NCBI GenBank assembly: GCA_003024175.1
Contig: MDYQ01000046.1
Coordinates: forward strand, 1-64,000
Source: Planoprotostelium fungivorum
Taxonomy: Eukaryota > Evosea > Variosea > Cavosteliida > Cavosteliaceae
Direction of reading: 5' to 3'
DNA: 64,000 nucleotides
The position numbers and the translations under genes are program-made. The stretch's first letter is position 1, and each line of letters begins with the position of its first letter. Below are positions 22,912-35,141 of this stretch, piece after piece. Under the pieces are notes generated by a model. The model searched no databases. It had not been told where the DNA came from and worked only from the letters and a program-made list of their open reading frames with translations.

Positions 22912-24759
22912 TTATTCAGGCATTCTCTCGTAGACTCTCCATCGAAATGTTCTCGTTTCAATTGTTTCTTCGTCCCACTGTTTCAGTTGCACTCTTCTGT
23001 CTCTCAGGTGTACCTTCACTCTTATCACATTGTCTGTGTGAATCCCAGATATTTTGACTCGCTCAAGTGTGGGAATGACTTTTAGCCACTGTTGTACTAG
23101 TGTGTAGAGGAGACACACAGGTCCATCTTCTACTTCTATGCCTTCCATAATGGGGTGGATTTGCATGTCTATCTTGATATGGAGATCAGTGAGCTTGGGG
23201 AGAGGTGGAAGAGCAAGTCACCTTCGTACCATTTAGGACGTATGATGCTCAGATGCTGCAGGGTGGGTGGCAGCTGCGAGAGACAGCCTGACATCATAGG
23301 AAGATTTCTGAGGTATGTCAGTCTGACAGACAATGCATGTCAACTGACTTGAGGCGAGTGAGGAGAGGTAGTCGACGCATATGAATTGAAAACGCTGTAT
23401 CTTGAGTAGAAGGATTATACTGCAACTTAATGTATGAAATGGGTCTATAGCTGCCTGCTTCTTGTCAATCTACAATCATCTGTGGTGGTCATCAATGATC
23501 TTACTGTCAGATAGAGGAGTGATCAAATTGTCGACTGATTCTATCACACAACGCAGCCTCTCCAAACGAGGTAACTGATGTGGCTCAACAGTTCCACTGA
23601 ACATATCAGATCGATCTGAACTATGTATGGACACACGTCTTATCCACATCAATGGAAGTGATGCCAGGATGACGATCCCAAAAGGGTAGAAACAGGCTAC
23701 GGTCAAAGCCATCATAGTGGTATTCATCGTCTGAGGGTACTGAATGGACTGACACATAGGAGAGTTTAAAATGTGTAAGATGAGGCCAACTGACCGGCTA
23801 ACGTTACAGTGTGATGAGAGAAACGAAGAAAGACACTCACGTATAACGCATCGCAGCCTTCTGCATGAATTCAGGAAGATGGATCTTTTTTAGAAGACTG
23901 CATCGACCCAGCTTCTGGACAATGAGGTTCTCTTCTGGCATTCTCGGCAGGTCTTCGGAACCTTGTGGATCCATACCTGAAATTGATCGATGTCAGCTGT
24001 GCAAGTCGAATAGTCATGTGTTTACTCAAGTGAAAGTGTTTTAAAGTTGGTTTGATGAACGTATCTGCTATGGTGCTGAATGGTTGTGAGATCTTAACAA
24101 GAATAAGATGAGCAACGAGGGATGGAAGTGATGGTTTCACCTGTAAAATCTCTTCATCTCAAACTGAGGATACTTCATATAGATCTTCACGCAGGTATAA
24201 TGCCTGGGATCCAATTGAGATAAGACATCTCTCTGTTTGTTGTTGGGTCCAATGCTAACCTTAATTTTACGCGGAGAGGGAAAGAGTTCACCGCGGTTGA
24301 ATGCGTCAATAAGCGCCCTGTCTTGATCGTGGAGTTTGACATCGAGTGTTTGAACAAGTGATGACGCATCTGGATGGAAGTGGAGGTAGCAGAGGAATGG
24401 AGCCTCTGAATCATGTGAGAGAAGATGGAAGGAAGATAGCCATTGCTGCTGGTAGACTGGGAGAATCATGTTGTACAGAGCTCGATTTGTACACATCTGA
24501 ATGGTTTTGAGTCAGAGAGAAATAGAAGGAGTCTCACAAAGTAGGACAGATGGCTTATACGCATAAGGTATCGAGTAATCAACTGAATGATCTCTACAGG
24601 CAGTTGATCGAGCGTAAGTGAGTCTGATTGTCTCCTCTTTGTTATATTCTCTGAATCCTCCGTGACATCAGAGGGCCGCTCCCTCTTTAACGCCAGCTGT
24701 CGCTGCTCGAGTCCAGCAAACAGTTCGCTGTGGACAAGCACTGTCTTATTTCTGTTCAT
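22912..24759 (-). CDS. F-box/leucine-rich-repeat-like protein
   Basis: The ATG at 24759 leads to an F-box at residues ~48-65 ('LPVEIIQLITRYLMRISHL'). An intron with GTGAGACTCC donor and CATTCAG acceptor follows, then a long exon (about 24496-24140). Several shorter exons encode irregular LRR-like strands such as 'FIKPTLKHFHL', 'LPLMWIRRVSIHSS' and 'LPPLPKLTDLHIKIDM'. The frame closes at 22912. F-box/LRR proteins present substrates to SCF ubiquitin ligases (family knowledge). One junction near 24140-24095 could not be resolved by eye. A 55-codon frame (24913-24746) overlaps the start codon. Confidence 0.6.
24055..24122. repeat. Dispersed ~65-bp repeat, copy A (inside F-box/LRR gene)
   Basis: TGAACGTATCTGCTATGGT and the following ~30 bases recur almost unchanged at about 37170-37240 in the same orientation, 13 kb away. 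On the minus strand it encodes 'VKISQPFSTIADTFI' in this gene. Confidence 0.7.
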
Positions 24760-24913
24760 CTTTTAGAAGACAGGTTGGGAGTCGATTGTTGTCTTGCCTG
24801 GTGAGTGATTGAAAGAGAAAGGACAGATCTCGCTGCTCAAAGTGTTCTTCCCATTCTTGCAACAGTTGAGCGTCCGGATGGCCGAATAGCTGAGGTTGTG
24901 CGACATCAGCCAT
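24746..24913 (-). other. 55-codon upstream ORF overlapping the F-box gene start
   Basis: An ATG at 24913 opens a frame ('MADVAQPQLFGHPDAQLLQE...') that ends in TAA at 24746, 14 bases beyond the F-box start codon at 24759 and in another frame. It could be a translated upstream ORF that limits F-box synthesis, or a missed first exon. Confidence 0.35.
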
Positions 24914-25449
24914 TCTGAAAACAGTTTGACTTTGTTTGTGAACTCTCTGATCTGATCTGATTTGATAATTACCTGAGATCTGTGTTCGAATCCCTAATTT
25001 TTCATCTCCTTTTCACCTCGCAACACAACCCAAGATCACACGTTGCACCATAGGATAAGAAAAGCAACGATTGTGACGTTTGGCTTCAGTTGACCGACCT
25101 GCATTGGGTATCCACTTGAAGTAGCAGTTGTCAATTGAACTATCTTCAGACCTCGTATGTGCCTGCTTGTAATGAGCGAATCATGCAGCTGCCCTCGCTG
25201 CCCGCCCTTGATTTCATCTTGATATTCTTGTTGCTGATAAGATGCAGAATTCTGTCACTGCGAGGAACAGCTCGGAATCTTCAGAAAGAACTGCTAGTTA
25301 AACCATCCTGGAGTGCTCTTCTCCTCCTTGGAGATGTCCGTATTCGTCACATGCATCTGACGCTGACATCTTGGTCAAATACGTATTTGACAATGTCAAC
25401 AATCAAAAACGTTGTTCTTCCTCCTGACGCTCTCGCATCGCTTCAGAAA
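24914..25449. other. Intergenic between divergent F-box genes
   Basis: A 117-codon plus-strand frame (25135-25488) is Leu/Ile-rich but runs into the ankyrin pseudogene start in another frame, so I do not accept it as a gene. No repeats or RNA genes were recognised. Confidence 0.3.
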
Positions 25450-27107
25450 TGGATCTTCTGCCATATCCACACCCAGCTCTGCACCTGACCACCAATGGAA
25501 TCCTCTCCAGCCACGATGTCACAAGACGGGATTTTGAAGATGGTGCTTAGGAGGCAGAAACATTCGAGGGCAAACGCAAGAAGAGTGAGACGGATTCAGT
25601 TTGTCGTTCTTCGTAGCACGTGTCACTTATGGAAAGAGATGGGTGAGAGCGACCTTTCTTTCTCCATCTTCTGAAGATCTCAGTGGACACCTTCACTGAT
25701 GCACTTTCCCACCGAGATGTAGTGTTGGCCGTGGGTCAAAGACATCTCGAGTCAGTTCGATATCTGGTCAGTCTGCCTGTCCAGTTGAGAGGCAATCCCT
25801 TCCGAGGGTTACAGAGATTCAAACACGTCCTTGACGGGCCTTGGGATTCACTGAAGAGAGACACATTCCAAGCTCTCTTGGCTCATCCATACATCGATCC
25901 TTCTGCTGACGACAATTGGGCCATCACAACGGCCATCGAGAACTCACAATTCGAGTTGGTGAAGATGCTTCTGGATCATCCGAAGATGGACGTGTCAGCA
26001 AAGAACAACGAGGTCTTCCGAAAAGCTTGTGTGGATCTGTCCTGTGGAGACCTCGAGGTGTCGGACCTGACATCCATCTTACGAATGCTCTTGGCCAATC
26101 CTCGTGTGGATCCATCGGCAGAGAATAACGAGGCCTTCAGAGAGGCAGTCCATCACGGAGAGGCCACCGTCATCACGACGCTTCTCGCAGATTCTCGTGT
26201 CGATCCGTCAGAAGTGCATGTGAGAGAGGGGACATCGACATCGTAAGACTTCTCCTGGCTCACCCTCGTGTGGATCCATCGGCACAGAACAATGAGGCCA
26301 TCAGAAAGGCATGCCAGAGAGGGCACACGAGCGTGGTAGAGCTGCTCTTGAGTGATGCCAGAGTGGATCCATCAGCCGAGGACAACGAGGCCATCCGATG
26401 TGCGAAGACCTCACAAGTAGTGCAGATGCTCTTGAATGACTCTCGCGTGGATGCAAGTGCGAGGAACAACGAGGCCCTCATCAGTGCATGTTGGGGCAAC
26501 CGAACTTATATCGTCCCTCTTCTCTTGGCGGACCCTCGTGTGGATCCATCGGCCAATAACAACAAGGCCATCAGGAGTGCATGTTACGCCAGGAGTGCAG
26601 CAGTGGTAGAGTTACTGTTAGCTGATCCTCGCGTGGATCCATCGGCCAAGGACAAGAGCAAATTCTCAGGCAGACGACAACACCATGTGCATTCTCCTCA
26701 CCGACCCTCGTGTGGATCCATCCTCAAATGACAATGCAGCTATCAGGAGCGCGTGTTGGTCAGGGAAAATCGACACAGCTAGACTCCTCTTAGCTCATCC
26801 TCTCGTGGATCCATCCGCACAGAATAACGAGGCAATCAGAGTTTCATGTAAAAGAGGGGACATCGACATCGTAAGACTTCTCCTGGCTCACCCTCGTGTG
26901 GATCCATCGGCACAGAACAATGAGGCCATCAGAAAGGCATGCCAGAGAGGGCACACGAGCGTGGTAGAGCTGCTCTTGAGTGATGCCAGAGTGGATCCGT
27001 CGGCAGAGAACAACGAGGCCTTGAGAGAGGCGTGGAAGGATGAGGTAGTAGTGCTACTGTTGAGAGACTCTCGCGTGGATGCAAGTGTGAGGAACAATAG
27101 GCCCTGA
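25450..27107 (+). pseudogene. Decaying F-box/ankyrin gene, relative of the 8.1-10.0 kb gene
   Basis: The start 'NGILSSHDVT' (about 25491-25520) matches 'NGIISSHDIT' of the other F-box/ankyrin gene, but the frame then shifts before 'VLRSTCHLWKEM'. After an intron (25651-25681) come ankyrin units of the 'DPRVDPSAxNNEAIR' type. Two further frame breaks split the array into three open pieces. Near 26207 about 22 bp of a unit is missing ('DPS' fused to the middle of a unit). Another break lies near 26655. The segment around 26240-26390 is repeated almost identically at 26855-27005, a recent internal duplication. Together these mark a host gene in decay. The last unit ends with 'DSRVDASVRNNRP'. Confidence 0.65.
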
Positions 27108-27291
27108 TAAAACGACAATTAAAACATTTGTTGGTGTTTTGTGTGACGATCACTGATGGATCCACAAACAAACAGCTTCACATGAGCAGATATGAGCAGT
27201 GGACACAATCAATCTATTGTACACATATGAGATTGAAGAATGTAACCTCAAACCAACGATTATTTCTGAACCGAGGACGTAGATCTCTTCT

Positions 27292-30200
27292 TCAACGTAA
27301 CCGAAGTAAGGCTGCTCGAGATGTTTCCATTCCCTGAGACGGATCAATGGCCACACGACACCAAGATGAAATACCTCCATCGTCGCTGACGTTCATGTTG
27401 TGCTTCTGCAAGAACTCATCCAGACTCTGCCAACCTCCTCCCACACGTACAACCAGCCTTCCGTTCACGTTCTTCACATGTATCGTCGTGCACCCATCGA
27501 TGATGTACTTTCCATTGCCCACTCGGTTGATGGTCCTGCGAGACGAAATGAATATCGCACCGATGAAGCGATGTCTCTACCTTGGTGCGTTTCCGTTCTG
27601 CCAAGAGGAGTTGATGTACTCGGAGAAGAGTTCGTCCACGGCATCACCCTTGACTGCCTTGAACGTTGGCTTCACTGGTGCGGGCTTCTTATCCGATTTG
27701 AATCTCCTCCTTCTCCCTGCGAGTGATCAGCTGCATTTTCCACCTCCTTCTCACCTTGTGCTTCGATGTCTGCCTTCGATCTCGCGATTCTGGTCGTTCT
27801 CAGCCACTTCCAAGTGTGCGCCTCGAACATCTTCTGTGTCAACTTTTCGTTCAAAACGACGACGACATCTCCATTCTTCGAGACGTAAGGGCTGACGGTA
27901 TCAACAGAAAGAACGAGAGAGATAACTCACTGCAAGCTGGGGCAATCTGGGCTGGTGAAGATGAATCGAATGATTCCGGAGCCGGCGCTGAATTTCTCGT
28001 TGAGATGGGTGACCACACGTCTACGAGTGGTCCACAAGCGAGAGTGAACTGTCTTCTCACGGTTGACGTAGAGTCCCTTGACACCCGAAGACCACAGGAG
28101 CCTGCCCGCTTCCCTCCTGTTCAGAGCGCTGGAGCTGTAGCTCCATCGCACCAGCGCCGCGCGCGAGCGCGAGTTCGACGCTTTCAGCGTGAAGAAGGCA
28201 TTCGTGTTTGAAGATTCTTCTGGAACGAAGGCCACCTCAGGCTCTCCCTTCTCTTCCGTGTATCTCGCAAACGTCTTCTCTGCACTCGATCGTACGATCT
28301 ATCACAGTTATTTCGATCGCGTTGCCATCATGATGTCACCTTCACTGGCGTCGGTTCTGCCTCGGGGGAAGAAGAAGAAGGAGAACCGAGATCGACGAGT
28401 AAGCCGGACACCCAAGAGGGCAGGTGATTACCGTAGTGTTGTGTGAAGTAAGGATGCTCATCAAGAGGTCCCTGGAAATAATCGCGGATGCCTCTGAGCA
28501 GGACCTGACGAGTCATTCTGTGCACGAACGTGAAGGAGTCACCTCTTCGTTGAAGATACCACATCCTTCTTCTCCCGGATCAGGCATGGCCAGCGGTGTA
28601 TCTCCCACAGAGACATCGATTGGGCAGTCGTTGTCTGTCAAGAAGGTGGCCAGAGCGTGAGCCGACAGGTGATCTGAAACTCGAATGGACCTGCATCGTC
28701 AGATTGTGTCGTGGCAGGGGACTTACGGTTGTCCGGAAGGAGAAGATGACATGGAGAAATAGCCCAAAGGTAAGAGGGAGAAGAAGGAAGGGTCTTCCTC
28801 TGAAGAGGAATGACCGAAAGAGAACCAGTTCTGGGTCAATATGGCCGCCCTCTCGAACATCTCTGCATCGTCTAATAGAGCGGAGAGTCTCTCGTCCTTC
28901 ACTTGTTCTTCCACTTCCTCCGTCCTCTCTGGTGCAAACGGATTCTCTATAGAAGAGTTCAGTGGATGATTCGTTGATGTGGATTCGATGTTGACTCACC
29001 AGGAGGAGAGGGTAGATAACGATTGGTGTAATCGTCAAATAAGTTGGAAAGCAAGTCTTCTCTGTTCTCTTGTAGTTGGTCTCCCGATGCAGTGAGTACG
29101 GTGGATGCATAGCGATGGGAGTGGTGGTAGGTTCCCTTGAATAAATGTCCCATTCTCTCCTACATCCTTCACTACTTGAATCATAATTGTTCCTCTCACC
29201 TGTAATGCCTTGTCCTTGAGAGGAAAGAGAGTCGACAAGAATTGGGTGACCTTTCAATCGTCAGATACAATTGAGAAGTAAGAGTACCTGTTCATCGTCT
29301 TGGAACGAAGAGAGATCGACGATGACCTCTGGATCAGATGACGAAGTCTCCTTGATGACATCCTACGTCTAGATCAACGAGAGAAGATATGATAATAGTG
29401 GTGATGTGATGATGTGGTGATGTGATGATGTGATGATGTGATGGTGAGATGAATCACCATATGAGAAGGAGATGAAGTAGAGAAGAGGAGAAGGAGAGAG
29501 TTGTGGGGGGACCACTCTGAGATGAGACGAGAGATGGATCGAGAGTCGATCTGCTGGCAATCGTCCACGTGAACTGGAACGATTGTGTCTCTCGCCACTC
29601 GGCTCAACGCTTTCGTCAATTGGAGGCGAACGATTCTCTCTGGAGCTTCAGAGATCGACTTTGTCAATTCGAGGAACACGTCAGAGCCCAATATCTATCT
29701 TCGTCAATTATTTTCTGTAGAAATGATCTCACCTGATGGGGCAGAGTCTGAGCCAACATCCAGTGGTACGGTGTGATCTTCTCTTCTCCCCCGACAAAGT
29801 CTTCTTGCACCAACAGCCTGGCCAATAATAACGCCTGATTCCATCAGAATTGCGACGTTCCTGACAGGCTGTGACTCACTCGAATTCGGTGATTCGATTT
29901 GGTATCGGCAGACTTTCCGTTCTTCTTCACTTCTTCTGTTTCTTCGCCCAGAGCCCACGAGAGGTCCCCACTACCTTGGTTGACGGAGAAATAGAGTCCG
30001 TACTGCAAGCAGAGGGATTCTAACACGGCGCGAGTCTTTCCGCTGCCTGATTCGTCTCAGCGAACGTAGGAAGGAGACCATTTCACCTGGTCCGCCCAAC
30101 ACAGCGGCCTGCTTGTTCGCTTCCTCCACCGAAGCATTTTCTACGAGGCGAGAGATCTGAAGGGCACCATCAGATATTCCCTCCTTGCTGCGAGTGATTG

Positions 30201-33200
30201 GACCCTTCTGCATCGTCTCCTTGGCTTTCTCACTCTCTTCCTTCTTCTCTGTCTTCAGATCTGCCTTCAGCTTCGTCTGTCACATGTTTCAATCTCCTCT
30301 CTCGTTCCATTTCACTCACCGCGGACGGTGCGGCATTTGCCTTAGGAGATACCCCCTTTGCACTGACTCCCGCTGTTTTCTCTCAGTGGAACGTTCTCGC
30401 CCTCCCTCACCTTTCTTCGTGGGTGTGACACTCAGCTTCGATGAGCTGGCCGTCTTGGTTGTCTTCTTCTCTGGCGTACTCTTCTCTGGTGTGCCGTTCG
30501 TCTTCTCTTGTGTTGTCTTCTTTGGAGAAGGTGTGGGAATGCGAGAGGTGGGAGGCTTCAGACCACTCTCCATCTACAATGCTGGTCAGCTCTTCCTGTG
30601 TCATGAACATCACCGTTATCGCCGGAGAAGTTGGACTGCTATCTCCTTGTCCCTCTACGTCTTCTGAATCTTCCACATCTGCAATCGTATCATCATCTCT
30701 GCATCTACACATCATACACGTCTATGATATAGACATTGATATCGATATCACTCACCTTCCGTTTCTGTTTCACGCTGGAACTTTTGAGAGATACCATCTA
30801 AATTCCACAGAAGGAAACTTGGACCGCCCTCGCTGTCGGCAGGAATGTTGGCCTCGATAATTGTCTTGGCATGAGGGTGCACAGCTTCCGGTTTGAACTG
30901 TTTGAGCTCCATCTTTCCCCTCATCGCTTCTCGTTTGCTGTCGGTCGCCTTTCCTCCCATGGCTTTGGATAACTGCATTCGTCAGAACCCTTTCATCTAA
31001 CAGTACTCACAGCAGTTTGGATGATACCCTCCCACAGTGCTTCTTCCTTCTGAGGTCTTAATTTGTCTTCTTCTTCTCTCTTCTTTCTCTCTTCTTCCTT
31101 CTTTTTCTTCTCTTCTTCTTCTCTTCTCTTCTTCTCTTCTTCTCCCTCCCTCTTCTCTTGCTCTTCTCTCTTGTTCCTCTCCTCCTCTTCTTCTCTCTTT
31201 TTCGCCTTCTCTTCCTTCTTCAGTTTCTCTTCTTCGTCCTTCTTCTTCTTCTCTTCCGTCTCTTTGCTTCTCTGGTCCTCCACTTGCTTCAATTTGTCTG
31301 CCATCTCCCTCTTGTACTTTTCATCTTCTTCTCTTCTCTTCTTCTCCTCTGCATCTCTCTTCTCCCTCTCTTCCTTCTCCTTCCTCCTCCTCTCTTCCTC
31401 TTCTTTCTTTCTCTCTTCTTCTTGCTTCTTCAGTCTCTCCTCTATCTCTCGGCGATCCTTCTCTCTCTGTGCCTTGTCTGCTGCTTCTCTCTTCTCTCGC
31501 TCTTCGTTCTCTCTCTTCTCTCTTCCTTCTGCTTCCTTCTGAAACTTTTCTTGCATCTCTCTCATCTGTCTCTCGCTCTCTTTCCTCCTCTTCTCCTCTT
31601 CTGCTTCTCTCTGCTGCTCCTTCTCCTTCCTCTCTTTCTCTTCCGCTTCCTTTCTCTTCCTCTTCTCGTCCTTTCTCTGCTTCTCCTCCTTCTCTCTGTC
31701 CGCCCTCTCCTTCTCCTGCTTCAGTTTCTCAGCTTCCATCTGAGCCAATCTCTTCTCCTCTCGCTCCTAGTGTTCCTCTCAGTCTCTGATGACCCATCAC
31801 GACTTACTCTGAGGGCCTTCGTCTCTTCGTCCCTCTCCTTCTTCTCTCTGTCTCTCTCTTCTTCTCTCTCCTTCAGCTTCTTCAGTAGTTCCTCTATTCT
31901 TTCTCTCAGTCTGCCGTTCTCTTCCTTCTCGTCGCTGAGAAGCCTGTTCAATCTATCCATCTCTTCCTTCAGGGTGTCTTCTCCTCTGTCTCTCTTCTTT
32001 CTCATCTCTTCTTCCTCTTCTCTCCTCTTCTTCTCTTCTTCTCTCTTCTTTCTCTCCTCCGCTTCTCTCTTTACTCTCTCCTCATCCTCCTTCTTTTCCT
32101 CCTCCTCTCTCTTCTTTGCTTCCTCCGTCTCCTTCTTCTTTCTCTGCTCCTCTTCCTCTCTCCTCTTCTTCTCTTGTTCGTCTCTCTTGGCCAACTCCTT
32201 CTCATAATCCTCTTTCATCTTTCGTCTCTCTTCTTCCTCCTTCTTCAGCTGCTCTCTCAACCCCCTCTCCGTCTTATCGGCCTCTTCTCTGATGGTATCT
32301 CCGTTCTGTTGCTTCTCCTTTTGTCCTTCCATCTTCTTCGTCGCTTCATCCAAGGCTGCCTTCAGCTTCTCCAGTTGCTTGGTTAGCTCTTCGTTCTTCT
32401 CCTTCAGCTCCTTCTCTTTGTCCCTGTGTGCCTTCTCGTCCTTCGTATTCATGTCAGATGATCGTTCGTTTGAGATCTTGAACGTACCGCTAGTTGTTGT
32501 GCTTCCCGCTTCTTCTTCTGCTCTCTCTCGGCAGCCTCCTTGTCTTCTATTTCCTTCTTCATCCTCTCTTTCTCTCTCTTCTCCTTAGATTCTCTCTCCT
32601 TGTCCTCCTTCTCCCTCTCTTCCTTCTCTTTCTTCTCTCTGTCTTCCCTCTCCTTATCTCTCTGCTCCCTCTCTTTCCTTTCTCTCTCTTCCTTGTCTTT
32701 CCTCTCTGCTGCCTCCTTCTCTCTGTCCTTTCTGTGTTGATCCTTCTCTGCTTCCAGCATCTTCTTTGCTTCGGCGAGCTGCTGCTCCAACTTGCTTTTC
32801 TCCTCGTCTCTCTTCTTCTTCTCCTCCTCCCACTCTCTCTGACGATTGCCCTCATCGTTCTTGTTCTCATTGTTCTTGTTCAACTGAGAATCATCGGTGG
32901 ACTCTTCCATATTCCGCCTCACCTCGTGATTTGCCTTTTCGTGCAGCTTCTTCATCTCATTCAGTTCATCTCGTGCTCTTCTCAGTTCTTCTTCCTTCTC
33001 CTTCTTCTTCTTCTCATCCTCCTCCTTCTGTTGTTCCATACGACGTACCTATCTCGTCTTCAGATAATCTACGTGTGATGATCGTGAAGAGATAAAGGAT
33101 ATAGAAGAGATAGAAGAGATAGAATAGACGAAGGATAATGAAATACCTGACGGAAGAGATCGTCACGCTCTTTCTCTGCATCGATGAGTCTCTCCTCCTT

Positions 33201-35027
33201 CGCCGCAGAACCAGTGACCAAGATGTTATTGATCACAGGCCTTCCGTCCACCTTCTCCGCATCAATCATCCATAGAAGATGATCCACTCACCAACTCATT
33301 GTTGTCCGTGGGAGCAGTCAGATCCTCCTTCCACTTACCATCTACGTGATATTTGTAGAGATAACGAGTGTGGGGTTGTAGTCCATCCACTCTGAGTGAG
33401 AACTCTCCGTTGGGTTCTCTGTTCATGAGGACGTGCTGCCAATCGTTCCACTGTCCTCCCACGGCCAAGACTTCACCACCGTAGGGCCATCTGAAAGTAT
33501 AACTGATACCCCCCTCGTTCTCTCGGCTCTTCTTCAGCTCCTGCTCTCTCTTCTTCGCTTCCTCTTCCGCTTTCTTCAACTCCTGCTCTCTCTTCTTCGC
33601 TTCCTCTTCCGCCTTCTTCAGTTTCTCCTCCATCTCCTTCAGTCTGGCCTTCAGCTCCTCTTCTTCCTTCTTCTGTGAACTCTGAGCCGAATTGATGTGC
33701 GATCGGTGTGTCTCACCTTGTTCTCATCGTAGTGCTGTCTCTTACACTCTTTGGTGTCACACAATGCATGTTCTTTTCGTAGGGCATCCAGTTTCGACTC
33801 GGCGGCATCAGCTCTCTTCTTCTCGTTCTCTGCATTTTCCTTCTCTCTCTGCGCGGCTGACTCCACAGAGGCCATCTGAGAATGGTCGGCCTCCGATTGT
33901 TGATCGAGCAGTAAGTTCAGTGCTCTCACTCTATTCAGCAGACCCTCCTGCTCCTCTTTCGAGCTCTTCTCTCTCTCTGCACCTCGTCACACCCTCTCCC
34001 TTCTCTCTCTCACCTCGCTGTGCCTCCGCTTCTGCTCTCCTTCGGTTCATCTCGTCTTGCATCTTCTTCAGTTGATCGTCTAATTCCTTGTTTCTATGCA
34101 TCAATGCCTTCCTCTGTTCCTCTTCCTCTTTCACCTGTTGTCTCTCACTCGTCTATTTCCATTCAGATCGTGTCGACTCACTCGTTGTTCTCTCTCCGCT
34201 TGATCACGCGCGATTCGAGCCTCCAACTCTTCGATTCTCTTTCTCAAGTCTGAATCGTCACGAGGAGCCGGTGCAGGTGCAGGCGCAGGCGCAGGTGCAG
34301 GTGCAGATCTCTGTACAATCTATCTCTGAATGAGCTCGTGAGATTCTCTGTCTGACTCACTGGTTGCCTCTGTGGTGCCGACTCTTTAACGACGACCTGT
34401 GAATGGGTTAGAAGTCTCAGGGAGGGAACTTCACCTTGAGAATATCCATCTCTTGCATGGAATCCGAGTTATCGGCAAGCATGCGCTCGTATCCTGTTGT
34501 CCTCTTCAATGAAGTGATCGAAATTCGACACGTCACCCTTCAGAAACTCGTTGAAACTGAGAGTTCCATTGTTCTGCTTGTCCAAGATGGTCATCAACTT
34601 GGTCGTCTTCTCTTTCAGCTCTTCTTGATCAGATATCTGCCCTATCTTGCCAATCCATCAGACTCCGTTCAGTAGCAGTATGATTCACCTCTCGAACCAG
34701 ATTCTGTAACTCGACAAAGTTCAGCTCTCCATCTCCGTCCTGTTCGAATTCTGCAACATTTAGTCTCTCTGTATGCGAGGCAGCGCTCACTCGTAAAGTA
34801 GCCAGACATAGACGTGTATTGTTCATCACTGAACCTAAATATCTTCGGTCTTGGAGGACCTGTGGAGGTCGATGGCATCTTGCCTGTTTGAAATTTTAGG
34901 GAGGTTGCCCAGCTGGATGCTTCCGGGGTTATGATAGCCGCTCACCAATAGGGGTCTCAGAAGCAGAAGATCCCACGCCAAGGATACCTGGCTTGTAAAC
35001 TGGTTGAACCTCTTCGCTCCCCTTCAT
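27292..35027 (-). CDS. Giant EF-hand / coiled-coil / AMPK-type CBM / P-loop / GAR-domain protein
   Basis: One frame can be followed through about 30 short introns from ATG 35027 to 27292, roughly 2,100 residues. In order: (1) two EF-hands (34.78-34.52 kb; 'FEQDGDGELNFVE' and 'LDKQNNGTLSFNEFL'); (2) an Ala-Pro run; (3) charged coiled coil; (4) an AMPK-beta type glycogen-binding module (33.52-33.29 kb; 'YTFRWPYGGEVLAVGGQW', 'YLYKYHVDGKW'); (5) a very long Lys/Glu/Arg coiled coil (33.05-31.0 kb); (6) a disordered Pro/Thr/Lys region; (7) a P-loop NTPase (Walker A 'GPDESGSGKTRAVLESL' near 30.05 kb, Walker B-like 'PVHVDDCQ' near 29.57 kb); (8) an unknown mixed region; (9) a GAR/GAS2 domain (27.52-27.40 kb; 'LVVRVGGGWQSLDEFL'). 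GAR domains bind microtubules. It could be two genes, but no stop or promoter gap was found. The last junction is uncertain. Confidence 0.65.
29395..29455. repeat. TGATG-type microsatellite in an intron
   Basis: Imperfect copies of TGATGATG/TGTGATGA fill most of an intron or exon edge of the giant gene. It is ordinary simple repeat. Confidence 0.6.
34262..34311. repeat. GCAGGT hexanucleotide repeat coding Ala-Pro
   Basis: About seven imperfect hexamer units encode alternating Ala-Pro on the minus strand, a stiff linker between the EF-hands and the first coiled coil of the giant protein. Confidence 0.65.
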
Positions 35028-35141
35028 GGAAGCCTCGCTCTTATTTTGTGTTGTGGATTTGACTCTTAATCGTAGGTTTCATTCCGCTGCGAATCGCAAA
35101 TTGTGCGGATTGTGTTTTGTCGGGATCCCAGACCACACAGG

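Noticed and set aside
25135-25488. 117-codon plus-strand frame before the ankyrin pseudogene
   Set aside because: It is hydrophobic but runs out of register into the F-box start of the pseudogene and shows no domain or splice structure.
31037-33078. Very long plus-strand open frames rich in Leu/Ser/Phe (for example 31158-32207)
   Set aside because: They are the complement of the Lys/Glu/Arg coiled coil. Purine-rich coding strands leave Leu/Ser/Phe-rich open frames on the other strand. No domain or splice logic supports them.
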